DNA from: an uncultured Clostridia bacterium
GTDB taxonomy: Bacteria > Bacillota > Clostridia > Lachnospirales > Lachnospiraceae
Direction of reading: 5' to 3'
Length of the DNA: 64,000 nucleotides
NCBI GenBank assembly: GCA_947174885.1
Contig: CAMWKO010000007.1
Coordinates: 1 to 64,000, forward strand
Below are positions 39,470-49,135 of this stretch, piece by piece (the first letter of the stretch is position 1; every line of letters starts with the position of its first letter). The position numbers and the translations under genes are program-made. A model generated the notes under the pieces. It searched no databases. It was not told where the DNA came from and saw only the letters and a program-made list of their open reading frames with translations.

Positions 39470-40780
39470 ATGGATATGTTATCTGGAAATGTCAGGCGTA
39501 TTTATTTTAAATATTTAGCCGCGGCTTTTGGAAGTGCGTTGATCAGTTCCATTTATGGTATTGTGGATATGGCAATGGTGGGGCAGTATCAGGGACCAAG
39601 CGGTACGGCCGCGCTTGCAGTTGTAGCCCCAATCTGGAATATAATATACAGTCTGGGACTTTTAACAGGAATCGGCGGTTCTGTACTGCTTGGCACTGCA
39701 AAAGGAAAAGGCGAGACAAAAGAACAAAATGAATATTTTTCAGCAGCATTGATATTTACCATAATCCTTTCGGTAGTCTGCTGGGGCACTGTCCTGTTTT
39801 TTGATACGGAAATGCTGACACTTTTTGGCGCAGAGGAGACTTTGTTACCTTTGGCAAAAGAATATCTTGTTCCGATTAAATTTGTAATTCCCGCCTTTCT
39901 ATTTAATCAAATGCTGGCAGCATTTTTGCGAAATGATGACGCTCCTGGACTGGCAACAGCAGCAGTTTTAACTGGCGGAATATTTAATATTTTTGGGGAT
40001 TATTTCTTTGTCTTTACTTTGGACATGGGTATACAGGGTGCAGGATTAGCAACCGCAATAGGGGCAGCCATTACTTGCGTGGTCATGCTTTCCCATTTTT
40101 TCACACATAAAAACAATTTGCGCTTTATTTTTCCTTCCCTTTTTTTAAAAAAGTCATGGCAGATTTTGGTGGTTGGATTTTCTACTTTCTTTATTGATGT
40201 GGCAATGGGCTTTTTGACCATGATATTTAACCGACAGATTGTAAGGTATTTTGGGACGGATGCATTATCTGTTTACGGTGTCATTGTGAATGTCAGTACG
40301 ATTGTACAGTGTTGTGCGTATAGTGTAGGGCAGGCGGCACAGCCAATTTTATCTGTTAATTATGGCTCGCACAACTGGGAGAGGATAAGGGGAACACTCC
40401 GCTATGCGCTGTATACAGTGGCATTTTTCAGTGTTGCATGGACAATATCCATTTGGACAGTTCCAAATGGGTTTATCCGTGTTTTTATGGCTCCAACAGA
40501 AGCTGTCTGCCGAATTGCACCGTCCATTATGCGCAGCTACGGGATATCATTCCTGTTATTGCCGCTGAATGTTTTTTCGACCTATTACTTCCAGTCATTA
40601 ATGAAATCAGGCGCCTCTTTCCTTGTTTCTGTTGCAAGGGGAATGGTTGTCAGTGGGATTTTGATTTATGCATTGCCTGCTTTGGCAGGGGCCGGATTTA
40701 TCTGGTTTGCCATGCCGATTACAGAAGTGTTGGTGGCGCTTGCTGTTATCATTTTGATGATAAGATATACATCAAAATGA
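39470..40780 (+). CDS. MATE family efflux transporter
   Basis: 'YFKYLAAAFGSALISSIYGIVDMAMVGQYQGPSGTAALAVVAPIWN', 12 TM, 'RNDDAPGLATAAVLTGGIFNIFGDYFFVF'. Confidence 0.9.
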   Translation: MDMLSGNVRRIYFKYLAAAFGSALISSIYGIVDMAMVGQYQGPSGTAALAVVAPIWNIIYSLGLLTGIGGSVLLGTAKGKGETKEQNEYFSAALIFTIILSVVCWGTVLFFDTEMLTLFGAEETLLPLAKEYLVPIKFVIPAFLFNQMLAAFLRNDDAPGLATAAVLTGGIFNIFGDYFFVFTLDMGIQGAGLATAIGAAITCVVMLSHFFTHKNNLRFIFPSLFLKKSWQILVVGFSTFFIDVAMGFLTMIFNRQIVRYFGTDALSVYGVIVNVSTIVQCCAYSVGQAAQPILSVNYGSHNWERIRGTLRYALYTVAFFSVAWTISIWTVPNGFIRVFMAPTEAVCRIAPSIMRSYGISFLLLPLNVFSTYYFQSLMKSGASFLVSVARGMVVSGILIYALPALAGAGFIWFAMPITEVLVALAVIILMIRYTSK

Positions 40781-40897
40781 ACAAAGGGAATGCCTGTGGA
40801 TTTCAGAGTGCCGCTTTGTATGAAAATCTGCAAAGAATAGAGTTATAATTTTAGCGTCGGGATGTCTGGCAGATTAGAATATGAAAGGTTAGATGAC

Positions 40898-41242
40898 ATG
40901 AAAAAAGTAAAAATTACAGTTTTGAAAACAACTTTTGATAAGGAACTGGCAGAAGAGTATGGGGCAGAAGGTCTGACTGCCTGCCCAATGATGAAGGAAG
41001 GCCAGGTGTTTTATGCTGATTATGCGAAACCGGAAGGCTTTTGTGACGAAGCATGGAAGGCTATTTATCAATATGTGTTTGCATTAGCTCATGGAGCTGG
41101 AAATGATGTATTTTATTATGGGGATTGGATTCGTAAGCCGGGAGTTGCAATTTGTAGTTGTAACGATGGTTTAAGGCCTGTTATTTTTAAACTGGAGACA
41201 ACAGAAGAAATTTCTGAAATTGACTATACTCCTGTCAGGTAA
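40898..41242 (+). CDS. TIGR04076 family protein
   Basis: 'KKVKITVLKTTFDKELAEEY...CPMMKEGQVFYADYAKPEGFCDEAWKAIYQYVFALAHG' with 'RKPGVAICSCNDGLRPVIFKLE'. Confidence 0.75.
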   Translation: MKKVKITVLKTTFDKELAEEYGAEGLTACPMMKEGQVFYADYAKPEGFCDEAWKAIYQYVFALAHGAGNDVFYYGDWIRKPGVAICSCNDGLRPVIFKLETTEEISEIDYTPVR

Positions 41243-41410
41243 ATTACAGTTAATTAGAATGATTGACTAAAATCTGTAATAATCTCGTGGGTGCTTCTGT
41301 CATTCCAAAAGTGTTGATGTTAGGTCGTTTCCCGTAAATGTAAAAACGATAGCACCCAATCAGAATTTGTATCAATTTGGACATGCAATATGGTGGTATG
41401 ATATGCCACA

Positions 41411-41500
41411 GTGATTGAAAACGGTTTTACAGTAAATGAACGTGATGTTGCCAATGCAGGTAATGATATTTCAAACTGGCTAAAAGATTTAGGATTCTAA
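41411..41500 (+). pseudogene. Flavodoxin C-terminal remnant
   Basis: Frame reads VIENGFTVNERDVANAGNDISNWLKDLGF*, the typical flavodoxin C-terminal pattern; no upstream domain. Confidence 0.55.
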
Positions 41501-41588
41501 AATTATAAGAATTATCTTTTAGGCTTTGGGATTAAAATTCACAAAGCTTAGTATTTTCTTTCAGAGTGAAAGGAGCATAGAGGTCTGC

Positions 41589-41786
41589 ATGAAAAAGAAG
41601 ATAGTCATAAGAATGATTGTTGATGTTGCAATGACAGTTATACTGATTTTTTTAATGACATATGAACTGATTGGGCAGGCAACACATGAATGGATTGGAA
41701 TTGCCATGTTTGCATTTTTTGATTTTAGTGAACCGGTAATAAAATTTCTGGCGGATTATATAGCAATTATGGGATTGCTTTATTAA
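41589..41786 (+). pseudogene. DUF4405 protein with large internal deletion
   Basis: 'MKKKIVIRMIVDVAMTVILIFLMTYELIGQATHEWIGIAMFAFF' (DUF4405 N-term) joined to 'EPVIKFLADYIAIMGLLY'; only 65 aa. Confidence 0.6.
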
Positions 41787-41946
41787 TAAAAAATCTGAAA
41801 GTTATCCTGTGATTCATAATAAAAAATCTATAATATATTTAATATAATATTTTTTTCTTGCAAATTTTGCCATTTTTTGATATTATTTACTACAGTATAA
41901 ACATACAATAGAGGAAATATTTATAGTTTATAAATTTTAAGAAAAT

Positions 41947-42025
41947 AGTTATACTTTTTACTAAAGAAACAAGCATATATAAGAAAAGCAATGCTTGAAT
42001 GGTTGGTAAAAGTATAACTTTTTTT
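41947..42025 (+). ncRNA. Candidate structured small RNA or terminator hairpin
   Basis: AGTTATACTTTTTAC ... AGCAT..ATGCT ... GGTAAAAGTATAACTTTTTTT, long stem with inner hairpin and U-tract, far from any CDS. Confidence 0.4.
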
Positions 42026-42467
42026 GCTGTTAGGATTTTTTATTAACAGTTTTATGTGGTATTCGGTATTAATTTTATTTACTTTATAAAAATAAATTTA
42101 ATGCAAAACAATGGGAAAGGAGAGTGACTGCTTAGAAAATGGAAAAATTACTGTAACAATATTTTAGAGAAATTTTTACAAAAATAATGTACAAATGCAG
42201 GCAATTAAATATTAATAAAGTATTTTTTGTTTGTAAGATGAAAAATATAAAAATTGCTAATTTAAACTTAGATTTAGTGATTTAACATATTATCCTGTAA
42301 TATGAATTAAATCAGAACAGGAGGGAAAATAAAAAGAAATTTAGTAAAAATATTTAAAGGATAGTCAGAAAATGTGACAAAAAAGATTAAAATTTTATGT
42401 CAGAAATATGTATTGATTAATATTGCAAAAAGACAAATTATTATTAAGAAAGGAACAGGTAATAAAT

Positions 42468-45089
42468 ATGTATAATAAGATTTTAAAAATAAGAAACATT
42501 ATTACATATATTGTTGTAATGGCTATTATGTTTACCTATGTGAATATTAATGGTTTAATAGCAAATGCAAAAACTACAGAGAATATGATTACATTGTTTT
42601 TTGTAGATAATACAAATGAAAAATGGTTGCAAAACGATAATGCGGTTTTGGAGTTGGTAGATAATTCAAATGGTCATGTACATTATGATATGATTAAACA
42701 GGATGATTGTATATGGAAGGCAGAGGTTCCTGAGAATGCTTATAATATTACATTCAACAGATATGATTCTGAAAAAACAACTCAATGGAATTCTTGGAGT
42801 GCCGGTGGACGTGAGGACAATAATGCATATTATGTCGACGGAAGTGAGTATGGTCACTGGGAGACTATTGAATATGTAAAACAAGAAAATTATTTCCATG
42901 CAGGAGATGTTATATATCTTGATGTATCAGAATTTGAAGAATGGCAAAGCGATGAAGCTTTAATGTATGTTAATTTCAGTGCTGCTTCAAAAGAGGAAAC
43001 CGGTGGATATGACATTAGTATTACAAGTGCAGATAAGCTATTATATAATCCTGAAAATATGGAAGATATGGTTGGGGAAAATGTATACAGATATGTGATA
43101 AATGAAAGTGATGAGGGAGCGACAGAATTAAGATTCTGGAGAGGAAATTCAGATTTTCTATGGAATTATTCAATTCTTTTTACATATGATGATTTTGTAC
43201 AGTCGGGAAATTGCGTAAAAATAACAGATTGGGATAATGACGGATATATAATAAATAAATATTACCAGGATAAATATCTGTTTTCAGATAAAAGTGAAAT
43301 ATTTATCGGTGAAGACAGTGAAGTACTTTATTTCTATATCAGCGGTATAGAAAATGAGGAAAATGAGATTAAATTGTATGAAGATGGTGTTCAAGTAGGT
43401 ATCTTCTATGATGATGGCAATTACTCAATTCATGGAGATGATATGGAAGGAGATGGTATATATTCTTCAAAATACATTTTAAATAAAGATACATATATTA
43501 ATGAAGAATATAACTATTATGCTGAATTTAGTGACGGCACCAGAACAAATAATGTAGAGATAAGAATTATAGTTCCTTTTACTGAAAAGGAATTAGATGA
43601 TATGGAATATGTCGATAATAAAATCTCAGAGATATTGTTTGAAAATGAAACTACTGCTTCATTGCTTGAAGAGGTATTAGAATCCTTGTTAAATGAGGGA
43701 TACATAAAGGAATTTGAATATGATAATATAAACAGGGTATACAATTGTAAATATTCCAATGGTGTTATGTTTGCTATTATTATTGATGATTTTTTGGAAA
43801 CTAATACATATAATAATGAAAATATGAATATATTATATGAAGCAGAAGCTTATAAAGACTATAGTGGATATAGTGCCGTTATATTAAATGCATTTGAGGA
43901 TACCCCATATAGAACAGAGTTTTATGAAGATTTTGTTGACGAATGGAAAAATAGCGGAATGGATGTTGATTATGATGATTTTGTAACAATATATGATTTG
44001 AAAACAAAGCTATATAACAGAGATTTGATAGCACTAAGTGGACATGGAACCATAGTAGCTTCACATCCGGTATTTTGTCTGCAAGATGAAAGTGCTACAA
44101 AAGATAATAATAAAATATATGCTAATGATATCCAAGCAGGAAGAATAATTCCTGTAACTTATTCAAACGGGATTAAATCATATGTAATAACAGGTAAGTT
44201 TTTCTCATATTATTATGGAGACAGTGGATTGAGTGAAAGCTTTGTCTTTGCAGAATCATGTATGTTTATGGGAAATAGTGAAAATGGAATAAATACAGAA
44301 TTTGCGGATGCATTTTTGGATTGTTCAGCGGAAGCGGTAATAGGATTTGTAAATTCTGTTCTGGCGGGTTATTCAAGAAATCTTATGTTATCATACTTTG
44401 AGAGTATATTATCAGGTAATACAGTTGAAGATGCATTTTATTATGCCAGAGAAGCATATGGATATGACGATGGAAATACAGCATATCCGATTTTAAGCGG
44501 AAATAGAGAGGCAACAATTGACAGAGGATTAAGAAATGGTGATTTTGAGGCATCAGGTCAGAAAAATATGTTTCCTCCGCTATATTGGAAATGTGAAGGA
44601 GATGTCAGAGTACAAGATAAGCTGGGCGATATTAAAGCATATGGAAACTATATGGCATTTTTATCTACCGGAATAGGTTCTAAATCAGGTGTAAGTTTAT
44701 CAGGTACACAGGGAAGTACAATGAGCCAGATGGTAAAAAATATTGATAATACCAAATTGGAGTTTACATATAATGTTGTTTCAGAAGAGCCTATGGAATA
44801 TGTTGGAAGTCAATTTGATGATAAATTTGAAATTCAAATATTAGATAGTCATGATAATATACTTTATAGTGAAGTAGTAGAATCTGTAAATACATCTATC
44901 TGGTATCCAATATCAGGTATAGATTTTGATGGTGGTGATCATACAACGTATCATACCCAGTGGAAGACAAAAAGTATTGATATTTCAGAATATCAGAATG
45001 AACTTATTAAGATAAAATTTATGGTATACGATGTAGGAGATTCAATATATGATACGGCTGTTATAATTGATAATATAAATATATCGTGA
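42468..45089 (+). CDS. Secreted clan CD (caspase/gingipain/clostripain-like) cysteine protease with N-terminal carbohydrate-binding-like and C-terminal beta domains
   Basis: Signal-like N-terminus; His motif 'DLIALSGHGTIV' (44037-44048) and Cys motif 'SFVFAESCMFMG' (Cys codon 44259-44261), followed by 'AEAVIGFVNSVLAGYSRNLMLSYFESILSGNTVEDAFYYAREAYG'. Confidence 0.72.
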   Translation: MYNKILKIRNIITYIVVMAIMFTYVNINGLIANAKTTENMITLFFVDNTNEKWLQNDNAVLELVDNSNGHVHYDMIKQDDCIWKAEVPENAYNITFNRYDSEKTTQWNSWSAGGREDNNAYYVDGSEYGHWETIEYVKQENYFHAGDVIYLDVSEFEEWQSDEALMYVNFSAASKEETGGYDISITSADKLLYNPENMEDMVGENVYRYVINESDEGATELRFWRGNSDFLWNYSILFTYDDFVQSGNCVKITDWDNDGYIINKYYQDKYLFSDKSEIFIGEDSEVLYFYISGIENEENEIKLYEDGVQVGIFYDDGNYSIHGDDMEGDGIYSSKYILNKDTYINEEYNYYAEFSDGTRTNNVEIRIIVPFTEKELDDMEYVDNKISEILFENETTASLLEEVLESLLNEGYIKEFEYDNINRVYNCKYSNGVMFAIIIDDFLETNTYNNENMNILYEAEAYKDYSGYSAVILNAFEDTPYRTEFYEDFVDEWKNSGMDVDYDDFVTIYDLKTKLYNRDLIALSGHGTIVASHPVFCLQDESATKDNNKIYANDIQAGRIIPVTYSNGIKSYVITGKFFSYYYGDSGLSESFVFAESCMFMGNSENGINTEFADAFLDCSAEAVIGFVNSVLAGYSRNLMLSYFESILSGNTVEDAFYYAREAYGYDDGNTAYPILSGNREATIDRGLRNGDFEASGQKNMFPPLYWKCEGDVRVQDKLGDIKAYGNYMAFLSTGIGSKSGVSLSGTQGSTMSQMVKNIDNTKLEFTYNVVSEEPMEYVGSQFDDKFEIQILDSHDNILYSEVVESVNTSIWYPISGIDFDGGDHTTYHTQWKTKSIDISEYQNELIKIKFMVYDVGDSIYDTAVIIDNINIS

Positions 45090-45100
45090 GGTAGATAAGT

Positions 45101-45565
45101 TTGAAAAAAAAGTCATATGCAATAAGTATATTAAGTATATTAATTGTGGTAATATCTTTTATAATATACTTAGCAATATTTCAACAGTCAAAGAATGATG
45201 TATCATCTGATAAAGAGTCAGATACTACTATGATAAGCCAGGATAATGGAAATAAAAATGAATATGATAATGATAAGGATAAGGATAATAAAAATGATAA
45301 TGATAACGGAGATGATAAAGATTTAATGAGTGTAGATGATATGGTTTCGGAATTTACTAAATCAAATCAGTTCCAACAGGGAAATACAGAAGAAAGGGTA
45401 AAATTAATGGAGACACTAATGGATGAACTTGTTGGAGAAGGAAAGATTAAGGATTATAAAGTAGATTTATCAGCAGGGTCATCGAATCCTAATATATTAT
45501 ATTATTATAATGATGGAGGATTTGGTATGGTAATGATAAATGAATTCCGAGAAGACCAAAATTAG
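45101..45565 (+). CDS. Small secreted or membrane-tethered partner protein with propeptide-like C-terminal domain
   Basis: Start TTG/ATG near 45101; N-term TM, Asp/Asn/Lys-rich linker, C-term 'VKLMETLMDELVGEGKIKDYKVD..NPNILYYYNDGGFGMVMINEFRE' resembling protease residues before the catalytic domain. Confidence 0.7.
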   Translation: MKKKSYAISILSILIVVISFIIYLAIFQQSKNDVSSDKESDTTMISQDNGNKNEYDNDKDKDNKNDNDNGDDKDLMSVDDMVSEFTKSNQFQQGNTEERVKLMETLMDELVGEGKIKDYKVDLSAGSSNPNILYYYNDGGFGMVMINEFREDQN

Positions 45566-45609
45566 AAGAGCTATATTATATAGAATATAAAATCCTATAT
45601 AATAAATCA

Positions 45610-45636
45610 GCAAGCCCCTTTCGGGGCTTGCTTTAT
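45610..45636. terminator. Bidirectional terminator between partner gene and carB
   Basis: GCAAGCCCC-tttc-GGGGCTTGC-TTTAT. Confidence 0.88.
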
Positions 45637-45689
45637 AATTAAAATAAAATTCTGAAATTATTTAACTAATTAATTTAATATTCAAACCT

Positions 45690-48600
45690 CTATTTTTCTT
45701 TTATTTCACTGTGAAGCTGTTGGATGGACTTTACATCTCCGTCGCCATGCTTTTTAACATAAAGTATACCCTTTGCGGTAGCTCTTGCAGCAGCTATTGT
45801 AGTCATGTAAGGGATTCTTCCTTTTATAGCAGCCTTACGAAGATAGCTGTCATCATGTACACTGTCTTTTCCTATAGGAGTATTGATAATTAAGTCAATA
45901 TCTCCGTTTGTGATTAAATCCAATACATTTGGACGGCCTTCATACAGCTTGTTTACAATCTCTGCATTTATACCTGCATTTTTAATCAGCTCATATGTTT
46001 TACCTGTTGCAATAATCTTAAAGCCGGCTTCATCAAATAGTTTTGCTATTTCTGCAACCTCAGGTTTATCCTTTTGATTTACGGATATAAGGACTGTACC
46101 GCTAAGAGGAAGCTTTGTCTGTGTTGCCTCCTGAGCCTTGAAGAAGGCTTCTCCATAATATGGTGATAATCCAAGTACCTCACCGGTAGATCTCATTTCA
46201 GGTCCAAGTACAGGGTCTACTTCAGGGAACATATTAAATGGGAATACTGCCTCCTTAACGCCATAGTATGGAATATCCTGCTCCTTAAGTGACGGTACGG
46301 GAGATGGTCTGTTTGTAATCTCTGAGGTAATAATATCCGTAGCAAGCGGTACCATGCGGATGTTACATACCTTTGAAACAAGAGGAACAGTACGGGATGC
46401 ACGTGGATTTGCCTCAAGCACATATACCTTGCCGTTTTCAATGGCATACTGCATATTCATTAAGCCTTTGACGTGCATTTCCTCGGCAATTTTCTTTGTA
46501 TACTCCTTTATGGTTGCAACGTTTTCTTCCGTAATGTGAACAGAAGGAATGATACAGGCTGAATCACCTGAATGAACACCTGCAAGCTCAATATGCTCCA
46601 TAACTGCCGGTACAAAAGCATGAACGCCGTCGCTTATGGCATCGGCTTCACATTCCAGCGCATGATTAAGGAAACGGTCAATGAGTATAGGTCTGTCAGG
46701 AGTTACACCAACAGCAGCATTCATATAGTTTGTCATACTGCTGTCATCATATACAACCTCCATACCACGTCCGCCAAGAACGTATGAAGGACGAACCATT
46801 ACAGGATATCCTATTTTACCTGCTATACTTATGGCTTCATCGACAGTAGTAGCCATACCTGCTTCAGGCATAGGAATTCCAAGCTTGTCCATCATGGCAC
46901 GGAATAAATCCCTGTCTTCTGCAAGGTCAATAACGGCAGGAGGAGTACCGAGAATTTTAACACCGTTTTTCTCCAATTCGGAAGCAAGGTTAAGAGGAGT
47001 CTGACCTCCAAACTGGGCAATTACACCAAGAGGCTTTTCTTTATTGTAAATACTTAAAACATCCTCAAGAGTAAGAGGCTCAAAGTATAACTTGTCTGAT
47101 GTATCATAATCAGTTGAAACCGTTTCAGGATTACAGTTTACAATGATAGTTTCAAAGCCGAGCTTTTTAAGTGCTAAAGAAGCATGAACACAGCAGTAGT
47201 CAAACTCAATACCCTGACCGATTCTGTTTGGACCGCCGCCAAGAATCATAATCTTAGGCTTTTCGGTATTTACAGGATTTTTATCCGGTGCATTATAGGT
47301 AGAGTAATAGTAGGCGCTGTCAGGAGTACCGCTGACATGTACACCCTCCCAGGCTTCCTCTACATCCAGAGAAATACGTTTATTTCTGATATCCTCCTCA
47401 GGAATAGCTAAAATCTGGCTTAAATATTTGTCTGAGAAACCATTCTTCTTAGCCGAAATCAATTCTTCATCAGCAGGTAAAGCTCCCTTTGACTTAGCCA
47501 GAGCTTCTTCTTCCTCAACAAGCTCCTGCATCTGTTTTACAAAGTAATGCTTAACCTTTGTGATGTCAAAGATTTCATCTACGGTAGCACCTTTTCTAAG
47601 TGCTTCGTACATAATAAAGTGACGGTCACTTGACGGATTGGCAAGCATAATAAGTAATTCTTCTTTGGTCTTTTTATTGTAATCCTTAGCATATCCAAGG
47701 CCGTAGCGGCCTGTCTCAAGACTTCGGATAGCCTTTTGGAAAGCCTCCTTGTAGGTTTTTCCGATACTCATTACTTCACCGACTGCACGCATCTGTGTGC
47801 CGAGCTTATCCTCAACACCTTTAAATTTTTCAAATGCCCAGCGGGCAAATTTGATAACAACATAGTCACCGTCAGGAACATACTTGTCTAAGGTACCGTA
47901 TTTTCCACATTCTATATCCTTTAATGTAAGTCCTGCAGCAAGCATTGCCGAAACAAGTGCGATAGGAAAACCTGTTGCTTTTGAAGCAAGAGCAGAAGAA
48001 CGTGATGTTCTTGGATTGATTTCAATAACAACTATACGGTCGGATACCGGATCGTGGGCAAACTGAACATTTGTACCGCCAATAACCTTAACAGACTCCA
48101 CTATACGGTAAGCCTGCTCCTGAAGTTTTTTCTGAAGCTCTTCCGATATAGTGAGCATTGGAGCTGAACAGAAGGAATCACCCGTATGTGTACCAAGCGG
48201 ATCAATATTTTCAATGAAACATACAGTAATCATGTTGCCCTCTGCATCGCGAACAACTTCAAGCTCTAGCTCTTCCCAACCAAGAATAGATTCTTCAACA
48301 AGAACCTGTCCTACAAGACTGGCCTGAAGACCACGGGCACATACGGTTTTTAATTCTTCTTTATTATATACAAGACCGCCGCCGGCACCGCCCATAGTAT
48401 AAGCAGGACGAAGAACAACAGGATAGCCCAGTTTTTCAGCAATGGCAAGAGCCTCTTCAACACTGTAGGAAACCTCACTTCTTGCCATTTCAATTCCTAT
48501 GGCATCCATGGATTTTTTAAATTCTATACGGTCCTCACCACGTTCGATGGCATCTACCTGTACACCGATTACCTGAACATTATATTTGTCAAGTATTCCC

Positions 48601-48914
48601 TCTTTGGCAAGCTCTGCACAAAGGTTGAGTCCGGACTGACCTCCAAGATTTGGAAGAAGTGCGTCCGGCCGTTCTTTTGCAATTATCTGTTCAAGACGAT
48701 TTACATTAAGCGGCTCAATATAAGTAACGTCAGCAATTTCAGGATCTGTCATAATGGTAGCCGGATTGGAATTTACTAATACAATTTCATATCCAAGCTT
48801 ACGAAGTGCTTTGCACGCCTGAGTTCCGGAATAGTCGAACTCACACGCCTGTCCGATAATAATCGGACCTGAACCGATTATTAATACTTTGTTAATATCT
48901 TCTCTTTTTGGCAT
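45690..48914 (-). CDS. carB: Carbamoyl-phosphate synthase large subunit
   Basis: 'PKREDINKVLIIGSGPIIIGQACEFDYSGTQACKAL', two ATP-grasp repeats 'PVVLRPAYTMGGAGGG' and 'PVMVRPSYVLGGRGMEVVY', MGS-like C-term. Confidence 0.98.
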   Translation of the reverse strand: MPKREDINKVLIIGSGPIIIGQACEFDYSGTQACKALRKLGYEIVLVNSNPATIMTDPEIADVTYIEPLNVNRLEQIIAKERPDALLPNLGGQSGLNLCAELAKEGILDKYNVQVIGVQVDAIERGEDRIEFKKSMDAIGIEMARSEVSYSVEEALAIAEKLGYPVVLRPAYTMGGAGGGLVYNKEELKTVCARGLQASLVGQVLVEESILGWEELELEVVRDAEGNMITVCFIENIDPLGTHTGDSFCSAPMLTISEELQKKLQEQAYRIVESVKVIGGTNVQFAHDPVSDRIVVIEINPRTSRSSALASKATGFPIALVSAMLAAGLTLKDIECGKYGTLDKYVPDGDYVVIKFARWAFEKFKGVEDKLGTQMRAVGEVMSIGKTYKEAFQKAIRSLETGRYGLGYAKDYNKKTKEELLIMLANPSSDRHFIMYEALRKGATVDEIFDITKVKHYFVKQMQELVEEEEALAKSKGALPADEELISAKKNGFSDKYLSQILAIPEEDIRNKRISLDVEEAWEGVHVSGTPDSAYYYSTYNAPDKNPVNTEKPKIMILGGGPNRIGQGIEFDYCCVHASLALKKLGFETIIVNCNPETVSTDYDTSDKLYFEPLTLEDVLSIYNKEKPLGVIAQFGGQTPLNLASELEKNGVKILGTPPAVIDLAEDRDLFRAMMDKLGIPMPEAGMATTVDEAISIAGKIGYPVMVRPSYVLGGRGMEVVYDDSSMTNYMNAAVGVTPDRPILIDRFLNHALECEADAISDGVHAFVPAVMEHIELAGVHSGDSACIIPSVHITEENVATIKEYTKKIAEEMHVKGLMNMQYAIENGKVYVLEANPRASRTVPLVSKVCNIRMVPLATDIITSEITNRPSPVPSLKEQDIPYYGVKEAVFPFNMFPEVDPVLGPEMRSTGEVLGLSPYYGEAFFKAQEATQTKLPLSGTVLISVNQKDKPEVAEIAKLFDEAGFKIIATGKTYELIKNAGINAEIVNKLYEGRPNVLDLITNGDIDLIINTPIGKDSVHDDSYLRKAAIKGRIPYMTTIAAARATAKGILYVKKHGDGDVKSIQQLHSEIKEK

Positions 48915-48991
48915 AAGAATCTCCTTGTAGAATAAAATTTATGAATATATTATAACTTATATTGATGATAAAAAAAATATTTTTTATCATA

Positions 48992-49135
48992 GAGTTTCTA
49001 TTTTTTTATTTTTTGCTTCAAAAAGTTGCAGATGAAAGTTCACTTTCATCTGCAACTTTTTTTTTTGCAAGATGTCTATGTTGCCTTTGGCAACAAGACT
49101 TTTTGAAGCAAAAAATAAAAAAATAGAAACTTAAG
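48992..49135. mobile_element. Palindromic MITE-like element, copy E2
   Basis: gagtttctatttttttattttttgcttcaaaaa...tttttgaagcaaaaaataaaaaaatagaaactt TIRs; central hairpin GTTGCAGATGAAAGTTCACTTTCATCTGCAAC; lacks the left arm. Confidence 0.85.

Noticed and set aside
45711-48066. Plus-strand ORFs within carB
   Set aside because: Antisense shadow ORFs of a full-length carB; low-complexity translations.
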